Positions 1-6,692 are shown, counted from the first letter of the stretch. The stretch is DNA of 8,687 nt from CAXQRU01 sp964226685 (GCA_964226685.1 CAXQRU010000157.1:1-8687); one strand, 5' to 3'. Program-made: numbers and translations. The notes: generated by a model from the sequence alone, not told the origin.

Positions 1-98
1 TTGGATGATTGGTATCTACCGTGATCTAGTTGAATTTTAACCTTATCAAATATATCATTTTTATCATAACTACTGAAAATTACATTTTCACCATGCTA
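1..98 (-). pseudogene. C-terminal continuation of the neuC frame beyond the TAG, running off the window
   Basis: Reading on from the TAG (98-96, minus strand) in the same frame gives 31 further codons without a stop up to base 1. The peptide begins HGENVIFSSYDKNDI and ends LDHGRYQSS. This matches the pattern of the epimerase family directly after GDRQ..R, where an acidic residue, G.NVI and later HGRYPS are common. The stop therefore sits where a Glu would be expected; GAG to TAG is a single-base change. About 30 more residues would be expected to the left of the window. Either the gene is a recent nonsense pseudogene, or the base is a sequencing or assembly error, or the TAG is read through. 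The sequence cannot tell these apart. Confidence 0.8.
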
Positions 99-1064
99 TC
101 TTTTATCTTGTCGATCTCCCACCAAAACTGATGGAACTCCCAAAAAACTACCCTCCCGTATAAAAGAAGACGAATTACCTATACAACAATCAGCATTATT
201 AAGCACTTTTGAAAAAATTTCAGGTGAAAAGTTCTTAAAAAATCGAAAATTTTCAGCTTTTCCTTGTTCTCGAAAAACCCGAATACCCTTAGAAACATCA
301 TCACTTCCAGCATCAATATTTGGCCATAATACAACTTTCTGATGATCTGGAAATTGACTCAAGGCATTTAAAGTGTGTGTGATTTGAGCACGCCCTTGAC
401 CGTAACTCGTCGTGACTGGATGCTGAATCATTAACAAATAGGGTTGTTCCCAATTTATTTGATGCCTACCAACGCCCGTATACTTTTCCATGACCTGATT
501 ATCAATTGATAAATCATTATGAGCTAAAATATCCATTGCTGGACAGCCATAATTAAATACTGTATCTGGCGCCTCTCCCATTTTCAAAACCCGCTCCTTT
601 GACTCTTCAGTACAGACAAAATGAAAATCCGACATTTTAGTAATGGCATGTCTGACTCTATCGTCAATATTACCGCTGACTTCCCCACCTTGAACATGAA
701 TTAAAGGAATATTCATATAAACGGAAGAGATTGCCGTAGCCATCGTTTCAAATCGATCGGCTATTGTAATGACTGCGTGAGGCTTTAGAGCGGATAAGGC
801 AGTTGATATTTCTACTATTCCTAAACCTGTTGTTTTCGCTTGAGTAACCAAACTTTCACCTTCAATTACATAATGGATGCAACTATTTGGCTTAAAGCCA
901 TCTGCCTTAATGATGTCGACAGCTCGGCCAAATCGATCGAGTAAGGTTGACGCACCAACAATAATTTGAAGTTGAATATCAGGATCATTTTTGAGTGCCA
1001 TCATGATACTTTTAGCTCGACCATAGTTAGCACGACTAGCAATAACAACACATATCTTCAACAT
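96..1064 (-). CDS. neuC: NeuC-family hydrolysing UDP-GlcNAc-type 2-epimerase, cut short by an in-frame TAG
   Basis: Family role: hydrolysis and 2-epimerisation of a nucleotide-activated N-acetylated hexosamine (UDP-GlcNAc in NeuC, GDP-diacetylbacillosamine in LegG), giving free ManNAc or its diacetyl analogue for nonulosonic acid synthesis in the cytoplasm. Seen: a GT-B-like fold pattern with SRANYG near residue 10, ADRFE at 102-106, HVQGGE at 123-128, DDRVRH at 134-139, QHP at 214-216, GNSSS at 296-300 and GDRQDKR at 316-322, followed directly by TAG. Homologues are about 370-390 residues, so this 322-residue product lacks the C-terminal part. The frame continues after the TAG (see 1-98). 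The ATG at 1064 shares its A with the neuB stop (TAATG), which points to translational coupling; no strong ribosome site is seen. Exact substrate is not decidable. Family assignment is confident; whether the gene is functional is not. Confidence 0.85.
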   Translation of the reverse strand: MLKICVVIASRANYGRAKSIMMALKNDPDIQLQIIVGASTLLDRFGRAVDIIKADGFKPNSCIHYVIEGESLVTQAKTTGLGIVEISTALSALKPHAVITIADRFETMATAISSVYMNIPLIHVQGGEVSGNIDDRVRHAITKMSDFHFVCTEESKERVLKMGEAPDTVFNYGCPAMDILAHNDLSIDNQVMEKYTGVGRHQINWEQPYLLMIQHPVTTSYGQGRAQITHTLNALSQFPDHQKVVLWPNIDAGSDDVSKGIRVFREQGKAENFRFFKNFSPEIFSKVLNNADCCIGNSSSFIREGSFLGVPSVLVGDRQDKR

Positions 1065-2086
1065 TAACGAAGGTCTCTCTCTGTTAAAAAGCTATTTTCT
1101 TCAAGATTATTCACTAACGAACGTCCCAATACCGTTTCAAATAACTCAACATCAATGCCGTATCCCTTTGGTTTTTTACACTCTAAATCTTCTTCTCTAA
1201 GAATATGACCAGCAGGCAATGATTTATTAACAGCCAGTGAGCGGCCAAACATAGATTTTAATTCATTAAAATTGTGACTGGATGTTTTATTAATTGGATT
1301 TTTAATCAATGTCGTTATTGCATCAACACCGGATCTTAATTGATACAATTCATCTATTGTAAGAGATGAACTCACATCAGGACCAAACATTTTTTTATGA
1401 AATACCGTATGTACTTCAATCATACAGGCCCCCATACTCACTGCCAGTAAGCTTGGATAGATTGTTCCGGAATGATCAGATAAGCCTACTGAGATATTAT
1501 ATCTATCGCGGTACACGTCAATATTATTAATACCCACCTTTTCTAAAGGAGTCGGGTATTGTGTTGTACACTGTAAAAGAGATATAGCATTACCTTTTGC
1601 TTTCAGGTAAGAAATAGTTGTATCAAGCTCACTATAATCACTCATTCCAGAAGATAAAATGATAGGCTTTTGAGTATTAGCCACGCAATTTAATAATAAT
1701 CGGTTAGTGGTATCTCCAGAACCAATTTTGTAGCGTAATACTCCCAATTTTTCGAGCCAACCAACAGCCTTGATCGAAAATGGCGTACTCATAAATTCTA
1801 TGTTTTTTTGATCACAGTGATTTTTGATTTCCTGCCACTGCTCATAAGTAAATGACATTCTATTCCAATACTCATAACGAGACTGGTCTTGATAGGAAAA
1901 ATTCACACGAAAAGGTTCAAATTCACTACTTTCAGCACTGGCAATATGAGTTTGAAATTTTATGATATCAATGCCTGCATCAGCCACAGCATCGATATAG
2001 GCGTGAATCATACCTAAGCTGCCATCATGAGCTTGACCAATTTCTGCCACCAGCAAAGTATTTTGTTGTTGTTTTGACATAGTCAT
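1064..2086 (-). CDS. neuB: NeuB-family nonulosonic acid synthase (sialic/legionaminic acid synthase-like)
   Basis: Family role: condensation of phosphoenolpyruvate with ManNAc or a diacetylated analogue to a nine-carbon nonulosonic acid, cytoplasmic and metal-dependent. Seen: an NeuB TIM barrel over residues 10-255, with AEIGQAHDG at 14-22, IKFQTH at 42-47, STPF at 100-103, KIGSGD at 120-125, QCTTQYPTP at 172-180, GLSDHS at 201-206 and EVH at 224-226. H205 and H226 match the two metal-binding histidines of NeuB. A C-terminal SAF (antifreeze-like) domain covers about 281-340. The usual EKHFTLD motif is replaced by EVHTVFH, so this is a divergent subfamily. Length of 340 is normal. Two starts are possible: ATG at 2086 and ATG at 2080. 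The GAAAG ribosome-like site is well spaced only for 2080, which gives MSKQQQ. A sigma-54 promoter lies upstream and neuC overlaps downstream. Sugar specificity is unresolved; the hydrolysing epimerase neighbour argues for sialic or legionaminic rather than pseudaminic acid. Confidence 0.9.
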   Translation of the reverse strand: MTMSKQQQNTLLVAEIGQAHDGSLGMIHAYIDAVADAGIDIIKFQTHIASAESSEFEPFRVNFSYQDQSRYEYWNRMSFTYEQWQEIKNHCDQKNIEFMSTPFSIKAVGWLEKLGVLRYKIGSGDTTNRLLLNCVANTQKPIILSSGMSDYSELDTTISYLKAKGNAISLLQCTTQYPTPLEKVGINNIDVYRDRYNISVGLSDHSGTIYPSLLAVSMGACMIEVHTVFHKKMFGPDVSSSLTIDELYQLRSGVDAITTLIKNPINKTSSHNFNELKSMFGRSLAVNKSLPAGHILREEDLECKKPKGYGIDVELFETVLGRSLVNNLEENSFLTERDLR

Positions 2087-2129
2087 TCTTTCGCCACAAT
2101 TTTGACGGTTTTAAATGTACTATATCTGT

Positions 2130-2145
2130 CGCAAGTTTTGTACCA
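2130..2145 (-). promoter_or_regulatory. Candidate sigma-54 (RpoN) promoter for neuB-neuC
   Basis: The minus strand reads TGGTACAAAACTTGCG. Against the RpoN consensus TGGCAC-N5-TTGC this has one mismatch (T for C at the fourth base) and exactly 10 bases between the -24 GG and the -12 GC. Transcription would start near 2119, giving a leader of about 33-39 bases before the neuB start, long enough to hold the GAAAG ribosome-like site. RpoN with a FlrC/FleR-type activator drives mid-class flagellar genes in Vibrio and Pseudomonas, so this would tie the sugar genes to flagellar assembly. No activator site could be identified. Confidence 0.65.
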
Positions 2146-2176
2146 TTAATGGAGTTGCGGTATGCTGATAGAACAG

Positions 2177-2203
2177 AAGCGCCGGATTAACTCGACGACG
2201 CTT
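2177..2203 (-). terminator. Hairpin after fliD, weak terminator candidate
   Basis: As RNA from the minus strand, AAGCGUCG pairs with CGGCGCUU (8 pairs including one U-G) around an 11-base loop. It lies 25 bases past the fliD stop and upstream of the sigma-54 promoter, a sensible place to end the filament transcript. The sequence after the stem (CTGTTCTATC) has no proper U-run, so it may instead be a 3' end stabiliser or of no consequence. Confidence 0.35.
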
Positions 2204-2227
2204 TCCATAATGAGGAATTACTTGATA

Positions 2228-4300
2228 TTAATTATCGTCTCTACCCATATTTAATAGGTTGCTCAAAGTGCTCTCTAAGAATGCACTACTATCTTGCAAG
2301 CTTCGCACTATTGCCTCCATCGCAATAAATTGAGATGACATTCTTTCTCTATAGATTTCTATGCGTCGATCTAAATTTTCTTGATCTTCGTCTAAATCAT
2401 CTAAATCTTGATTAATTGCGTCTTCTCGCGCATCGATAGCTCCTGAATTCGCAAGGAATGTATCAATTAAACGGCTTAGCTCGCCACCAAAACCTCTTGA
2501 TAAATTGATGGTGGTTGGTGTGGATGCAGTGGCGGCGGCGGCACCTTCTTCTATCGTAAAGCTAATGCCGTAGGCATCTGTATTTAGTTTAGGTAGAAAA
2601 ATATTCCCCGAGCCAAAGCCCTCTACCCCATCAACGGTGCCGGCCACATTTAAACCAGCAGTAGAGGTGCCGGCTGCAAGACCTAAATCGCCAGCACTGG
2701 TACCAACAGCTGTAACGGCAACAGAAGAGCTGGCGCCATACTTATCCGAAGTAATCACAAAACCACCAGATAAACTATCGTAGCTTACGATAACATCGGC
2801 ATTCAGAGCACTTAAGCTGCTATCAGCATTAATTTGCTCTTGGATATGTGCTGCCAAGTCATCCATACTAGAGTAAGTACCAGGTGTCAGACTAATGGTG
2901 CCTGATACAACCCCATTAACGGTTGCGGTAAAATCGTAGTCAGTCGCACCCGCTGTTTGCAGATCAGTCAAAATTGTTCCTGCCGCTGCAACACCAGTTA
3001 AATAGCCTTTTGCTGGGTCTTGCGTAATAATAATTTCATATTCACCAGACTCTGCAAAACCATTAAAGCCATTAATTTTAACTAACTCACTCGAAGAATT
3101 ACTTTGAGAAGTAAATAAGGCTTTGACCAAATCATAATTTTCATCAATGGCTGCACTAAACTCTTCATCATTAATGGAAAGTGTGCCATCAAGTTCTGTT
3201 CTTATGCCTATATTAGTTAATGCAGTAAAATCACCATTTAAGCCTGGAACACTATCAACAAGCAAATTACGAATACGATTTGGCATCGATTTGGCGATAC
3301 TATCATTTTTTAAGCTGCCAAATTCACTAAGCTCGTCATTAAATCCAATCAAGGGTTTGATCGCTTCTAAAAAAGTATTGTACGTTTCGATAAAGTCTCT
3401 GATCGCAGCCTCACCACCTGAGGTATCTTCGGAGATCGAAATATTGACTATTTCTCCTGGTGAAGCTTTGTTAATAGAAAATTCTAGCCCATCAATCACA
3501 TCATCAATACTATTAGTCTCTCTGGTTATTGATAAGCCATTTACTGTTAATGCCGCATCTTGACCAATTTGATTTTGAGTCAACTGAAATGCTGAGGCAT
3601 TAAACGCAAATCGAGATAAACCTGTATTGTCTGTATTTGTAGGAGTACCACCATCTTCTGAAACGGTAATTTCTAATTGATTATTGGCGCCAGATTCTGC
3701 GCTAATTAACAGGCGATAGCCTGAACCATCGTTTACAACTCGGGCCTGTATTCCAGAATTCGTTTCATTGATAGCTTTGGCCAAGCCTGCCAGGCTGTTA
3801 TTGTTTTCATCAATCGTCACAGTAACTTGATCGACATCGGTATCACGAGTGAATGTGGTTGGATCCGCAGGAGGTGTTACGACATTCCAGCTACCAAATG
3901 AGAAGGTGATTGTTCCGGTTCCCACCTCATCGGATGGGGCACTAAAACTGGCCTCAGTGGACAGTGATTGTGCTTTTGCTAACGCCGTGACCTCAAATGA
4001 GTATTCACCCACTAAAGCATCAGCATCAATAGCCGTAGGCACGAGCACGTCGGAGTCTGTAAAAGAGGCTGATTTGGTATTGAAGGTATCTGTGTTACTG
4101 AGCTGCTCCCCTGCATCTTGTAGGTTACTTAGTGCGCTTCTTAACAAACCAAAATCAGATAGTTGAGTTTCAAATGACTCTCTCTTGCTATCGATGCGAT
4201 TTTGAGTTGGCGACTTTTCCACTTCAACGAGCTGATCAACCAAAGCTAAGGTATCGATACCTGAGCCAGCCCCAAGAAGATTGACAATATTTTGAGTCAC
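2228..4300 (-). CDS. fliD: FliD, flagellar hook-associated protein 2 (filament cap), long form
   Basis: FliD forms the oligomeric cap at the filament tip that guides insertion of exported flagellin. Seen: the FliD N-terminal region at about 8-105 beginning NLLGAGSGIDTLALVDQLV; a flagellin_IN-like segment at about 155-215; the FliD C-terminal region from about 245, ending in a heptad-rich coiled coil at 620-665 and the tail SSAFLESTLSNLL. The protein has 690 residues against about 470 in E. coli and Pseudomonas aeruginosa. Much of the excess is a Gly/Ala/Ser/Thr-rich, beta-type insert at about 405-570 holding a second IN-like unit (TATVNG...GFVITS) and GLAAGTSTAG, a style I recall from other long FliD proteins. 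No signal peptide, as expected for type III export. The start is GTG at 4300, supported by GAGAGG five bases upstream. It lies 108 bases after flaG with no clear promoter between, so it is probably co-transcribed. Confidence 0.95.
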   Translation of the reverse strand: MTQNIVNLLGAGSGIDTLALVDQLVEVEKSPTQNRIDSKRESFETQLSDFGLLRSALSNLQDAGEQLSNTDTFNTKSASFTDSDVLVPTAIDADALVGEYSFEVTALAKAQSLSTEASFSAPSDEVGTGTITFSFGSWNVVTPPADPTTFTRDTDVDQVTVTIDENNNSLAGLAKAINETNSGIQARVVNDGSGYRLLISAESGANNQLEITVSEDGGTPTNTDNTGLSRFAFNASAFQLTQNQIGQDAALTVNGLSITRETNSIDDVIDGLEFSINKASPGEIVNISISEDTSGGEAAIRDFIETYNTFLEAIKPLIGFNDELSEFGSLKNDSIAKSMPNRIRNLLVDSVPGLNGDFTALTNIGIRTELDGTLSINDEEFSAAIDENYDLVKALFTSQSNSSSELVKINGFNGFAESGEYEIIITQDPAKGYLTGVAAAGTILTDLQTAGATDYDFTATVNGVVSGTISLTPGTYSSMDDLAAHIQEQINADSSLSALNADVIVSYDSLSGGFVITSDKYGASSSVAVTAVGTSAGDLGLAAGTSTAGLNVAGTVDGVEGFGSGNIFLPKLNTDAYGISFTIEEGAAAATASTPTTINLSRGFGGELSRLIDTFLANSGAIDAREDAINQDLDDLDEDQENLDRRIEIYRERMSSQFIAMEAIVRSLQDSSAFLESTLSNLLNMGRDDN

Positions 4301-4305
4301 ACTAA

Positions 4306-4311
4306 CCTCTC
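4306..4311 (-). promoter_or_regulatory. Ribosome binding site fixing the GTG start of fliD
   Basis: The minus strand has GAGAGG five bases before GTG (4300-4298), and the encoded MTQNIVNLLG is the expected FliD N-terminus, so GTG is the real start. The nine bases AAGAGAGGT recur in front of flaG (ATG at 4786), so both genes share the same type of translation signal. Confidence 0.7.
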
Positions 4312-4327
4312 TTGCTCAAAAGAGCAA
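4312..4327 (-). repeat. Inverted repeat just upstream of the fliD ribosome site
   Basis: TTGCTC-AAAA-GAGCAA is a perfect 6-base inverted repeat with a 4-base loop, directly abutting the GAGAGG of fliD. In mRNA it would form a small hairpin that leaves the ribosome site single-stranded. It could influence fliD translation or be chance in an AT-rich leader. The rest of the 108-base flaG-fliD gap shows no recognisable promoter. Confidence 0.4.
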
Positions 4328-4408
4328 ATACACAAATAACAACTAGCAGTAGTGCAAAACACCCCGCTATATTCAGTTTAGACCATTTCCATCAATCTAC
4401 TTCAATGA

Positions 4409-4786
4409 TTAGCCTTGAACACTTAATAAATGCAGGGGTTCTTCATTGAGTTTTCTCGCAAGATCTAAGAAAACCTCTTCAGGAATCTGCCTAATCAATT
4501 CACCAGAACTGCCATCAAGCACTTTAATCACCGTCATTCCTGAGTCGTCATCAACACTGAATTGCAGGTCGCGATGAACGCTTTGCACATATTCAGTAAT
4601 CTTTGACACGGCCTCATCAAGATCTTCCCTATCAGCCTTTTTGGCTTCTTTTACAGGAAGTACTTGATTCTCTTCTACTTGCTCTTTTTTCGTAGCTGAC
4701 TTTGTGGATGCTTCATTACCCTCAGACAATGAAGCAGCACTTTGCACCATGGTCACCGGTGTCAGTGTTGGCCTAACTTCATTCAT
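4409..4786 (-). CDS. flaG: FlaG family flagellar protein
   Basis: FlaG proteins are small, lie next to flagellin and fliD in many polarly flagellated bacteria, and affect filament length; the biochemical mechanism is not established. Seen: 125 residues with a low-complexity, charged first half (1-50, rich in Ser, Glu, Lys, Thr) and a conserved FlaG domain at about 52-120. The core comprises LQFSVDDDSGMTVIKVLD at 74-91, then GELIRQIPEEVF at 95-106 and LARKL at 109-113. No signal peptide or membrane segment. ATG at 4786 has AGAGG eight bases upstream. It follows flagellin B by 65 bases across a GC-rich hairpin and precedes fliD by 108 bases. Expression probably depends on read-through from flagellin B. 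Confidence 0.92.
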   Translation of the reverse strand: MNEVRPTLTPVTMVQSAASLSEGNEASTKSATKKEQVEENQVLPVKEAKKADREDLDEAVSKITEYVQSVHRDLQFSVDDDSGMTVIKVLDGSSGELIRQIPEEVFLDLARKLNEEPLHLLSVQG

Positions 4787-4811
4787 GGGTGTTACCTCTC
4801 TTAACTAACAT

Positions 4812-4829
4812 CAGGGGCTTGCGCCCCTG
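4812..4829 (-). terminator. GC-rich hairpin after flagellin B, attenuator or partial terminator
   Basis: CAGGGGC-TTGC-GCCCCTG forms a perfect 7-base stem with a 4-base loop, 22 bases past the flagellin B stop. On the minus strand it is followed by ATGTTAG rather than a U-run, so it should not be a full terminator. It could stabilise the flagellin mRNA 3' end and reduce read-through into flaG-fliD, which would suit the far greater need for flagellin than for cap protein. Confidence 0.55.
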
Positions 4830-4851
4830 GTAAAACACTATCGCTATCCCA

Positions 4852-6576
4852 TTACTGGAGTAGTGATAATACCTGCTGTGGTCTGGCATTCGCCTGAGCC
4901 AACATGGCCTGTGAAGCCTGTTGCAGTACCTGAGCCCGACTTAACTGAGCCGTTTCAGATGCGAAGTCAGCATCGACAATTCGAGATCTCGCCGCTGACG
5001 CATTTTCTGATACGTTCGATAAGTTGGAAACCGTAAAGTCCAGACGGTTACTCACCGCACCCAGATCAGATCGAACCGTGTTGATCTGCTCAAGAGCCGC
5101 GTCAATTACTTCAATAGCATTCTGTGCACCATTTTGAGTTGAGATATCGATTCCTGATACTGACTGACCGGAAGTTAGAGCATTATTAGTTTCTAACAGT
5201 CCAGTTCTGGCAAGTGTTGCGGTGCCATTAAGGTCAATGCTCATTTCTTTGCCATCAACTGAGTTCAGAGTCACTGTACCTGCAGTTGTATTGGCTGTCG
5301 CAACAATCCCGTGCTCACCGGATTTAGCGTTAACCATTGTGGCAAGCTGTACAGCAGAACCCGCTGCGTTAGTACCAGCGGCTGTACCACTCAATGCTAC
5401 GCCGTTGAGCACCATGTCACCTTCTGTGATCGCAGTAAAGGCGGTAATTGCTACACCGGTAATATCTGAATCTGTACGAGCTTGAACACCTAGCATTGTT
5501 GGAACTGTTGTGGTACTACCCGTAATGGCAATATCGACATGGTCTATCGAGGAATCAGTGATTTCAAATTCTAGAGCTGCACGATAGGTCGCTGCACCGA
5601 TACCCGCATCGGTAGCATCACCACCGGTATAAGCAACTGCAATCGACTCCGCCTCATCAGACTGTAACACTAAGCGACCATCATCATTCAAGCTAGCCTT
5701 AACCAGAGAGCCAGCCACTTCATTGATTCGATCCACCAACTCACTCATGCTACCGCTATCGCCCACATCAAATGCTTGGGTTTCGCCATCTAAAGTCACA
5801 ATGGTCAAATCCATATGGTTACCGCCACGAAGTACACCGTCGCCATCCGCAGTCGCAATAACTTCTACGGAAGCCGATACTTCAACGCCAGAGACGTTTT
5901 CATTGATGGTATTAAGGATGCCCTGGAAGTTAGTTTGACCAGTAAGGGCACCGATGCTTTGACCATTAATGGTAATCGTACCACTAGAAGCACCATCAAT
6001 TGCGGCTGCAATTGTCGCTGCATCACTTGTTACGGCTGTACCAATGATGTCTGCACCACTACCACCACCCAGGCTGTCCGCATCTAATGTACCTATTTCT
6101 ACTGAAATAGTTTCATTGGCTTCAGATCCAACTTGAAGTTTAAACTCACCTAAAGATCCATCTAGTATTTTTGAACCATTAAAAGAGGTGGTTTCTGCAA
6201 TACGATCTACCTCAGCTTTTAACTGCTGAACCTCGGCATCTAGTGTTGATCTATCGGTATCGGAATAAATTCCGTTAGCGGATTGAATCGCTAGCTCGCG
6301 CATACGTTGTAAGATGTTGGTTGTTTCATCCAACGCACCTTCAGCCGTTTGTATCAACGATACACCATCATTGGCGTTACGAATCGCTTGATCCAAACCT
6401 CTGATCTGTGAAGTTTGTCGGTTTGAAATGGCTAGACCAGCGGCGTCATCTGCGGCTGAGTTAATTCTTCGACCTGATGCTAGACGCTCTGTGGCCTTAT
6501 CAAGATCGCTACCAATTTGCATTAACTGTCGCTGTGCGTTCAGAGATGCAATGTTACTGTTAATCATTAAAGGCAT
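4852..6576 (-). CDS. fliC: Flagellin B, filament subunit
   Basis: Exported structural protein of the flagellar filament, 574 residues. Seen: conserved D0/D1 N-terminal region at 1-160 (MPLMINSNIASLNAQ, LASGRRINSAADDAAGLAI, RELAIQSANGIYSD) and D0/D1 C-terminal region at about 485-574 (SRIVDADFASE, LSRAQVLQQAS, ending ARPQQVLSLLQ). The central part at about 165-480 is the surface-exposed D2/D3 region, rich in Ser, Thr and Ala, with flagellin_IN-like units (TITINGQSIG near 200, VTLNSVDG near 435); its Ser/Thr are possible O-glycan sites. RELAIQ at 93-98 matches the TLR5-recognised segment of beta/gammaproteobacterial flagellins. ATG at 6576 has a perfect AGGAGG six bases upstream. A sigma-28 promoter lies 90 bases upstream and flaG follows. 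It is a full-length paralogue of flagellin A. Confidence 0.97.
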   Translation of the reverse strand: MPLMINSNIASLNAQRQLMQIGSDLDKATERLASGRRINSAADDAAGLAISNRQTSQIRGLDQAIRNANDGVSLIQTAEGALDETTNILQRMRELAIQSANGIYSDTDRSTLDAEVQQLKAEVDRIAETTSFNGSKILDGSLGEFKLQVGSEANETISVEIGTLDADSLGGGSGADIIGTAVTSDAATIAAAIDGASSGTITINGQSIGALTGQTNFQGILNTINENVSGVEVSASVEVIATADGDGVLRGGNHMDLTIVTLDGETQAFDVGDSGSMSELVDRINEVAGSLVKASLNDDGRLVLQSDEAESIAVAYTGGDATDAGIGAATYRAALEFEITDSSIDHVDIAITGSTTTVPTMLGVQARTDSDITGVAITAFTAITEGDMVLNGVALSGTAAGTNAAGSAVQLATMVNAKSGEHGIVATANTTAGTVTLNSVDGKEMSIDLNGTATLARTGLLETNNALTSGQSVSGIDISTQNGAQNAIEVIDAALEQINTVRSDLGAVSNRLDFTVSNLSNVSENASAARSRIVDADFASETAQLSRAQVLQQASQAMLAQANARPQQVLSLLQ

Positions 6577-6627
6577 GACAAGCCTCCTATTTTTAGTAAA
6601 CCAAACTGATTGGGATCAACCAGCATT

Positions 6628-6682
6628 CTAGACAATCCAGGATGGAATTAATGTCTCTGGTTAAAATATCGGCTAGACAATC
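6628..6682 (-). repeat. Ten-base direct repeat in the flagellin B promoter/leader
   Basis: GATTGTCTAG (minus strand) occurs at 6673-6682, inside the sigma-28 promoter spacer and touching the -10, and again at 6628-6637 in the leader, 45 bases apart. It could be a pair of operator half-sites, but a 10-base repeat in an AT-rich region can arise by chance. Confidence 0.3.
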
Positions 6683-6692
6683 AAAAACTTGA
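6666..6692 (-). promoter_or_regulatory. Sigma-28 (FliA) promoter of flagellin B
   Basis: The minus strand reads TCAAGTTT-N11-GCCGATAT. Compared with the FliA consensus TAAAGTTT-N11-GCCGATAA, 14 of 16 bases match and the spacer is correct. Transcription would begin near 6660, leaving a leader of about 80 bases before ATG 6576. Late-class flagellin genes are FliA-dependent and held off by FlgM until the hook is complete, so function and site agree. Confidence 0.85.

Noticed and set aside
96..98. TAG as a recoded amino acid codon (pyrrolysine or amber suppression)
   Set aside because: The family residue here is commonly Glu, no recoding element or suppressor tRNA is visible, and a single-base change or error is far simpler.
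96..1064. A naturally short epimerase ending at codon 322
   Set aside because: The frame after the stop continues with family-typical C-terminal sequence, so truncation by nonsense change or error fits better.
2177..2203. Full-strength intrinsic terminator after fliD
   Set aside because: The stem has a wobble pair and lacks a U-run, so it is kept only as a weak candidate.
3147..3563. Plus-strand 138-codon open frame inside fliD
   Set aside because: Antisense to well-supported FliD coding sequence, Ser/Leu/Ile-rich composition typical of shadows, no recognisable domain.
5222..5485. Plus-strand open frame antisense to flagellin B, with a similar one at 7318-7533 antisense to flagellin A
   Set aside because: The resemblance between the two antisense peptides follows from the paralogous flagellin coding strands. 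They have low-complexity Ala/Val/Pro composition and no supporting start signal that I could see.
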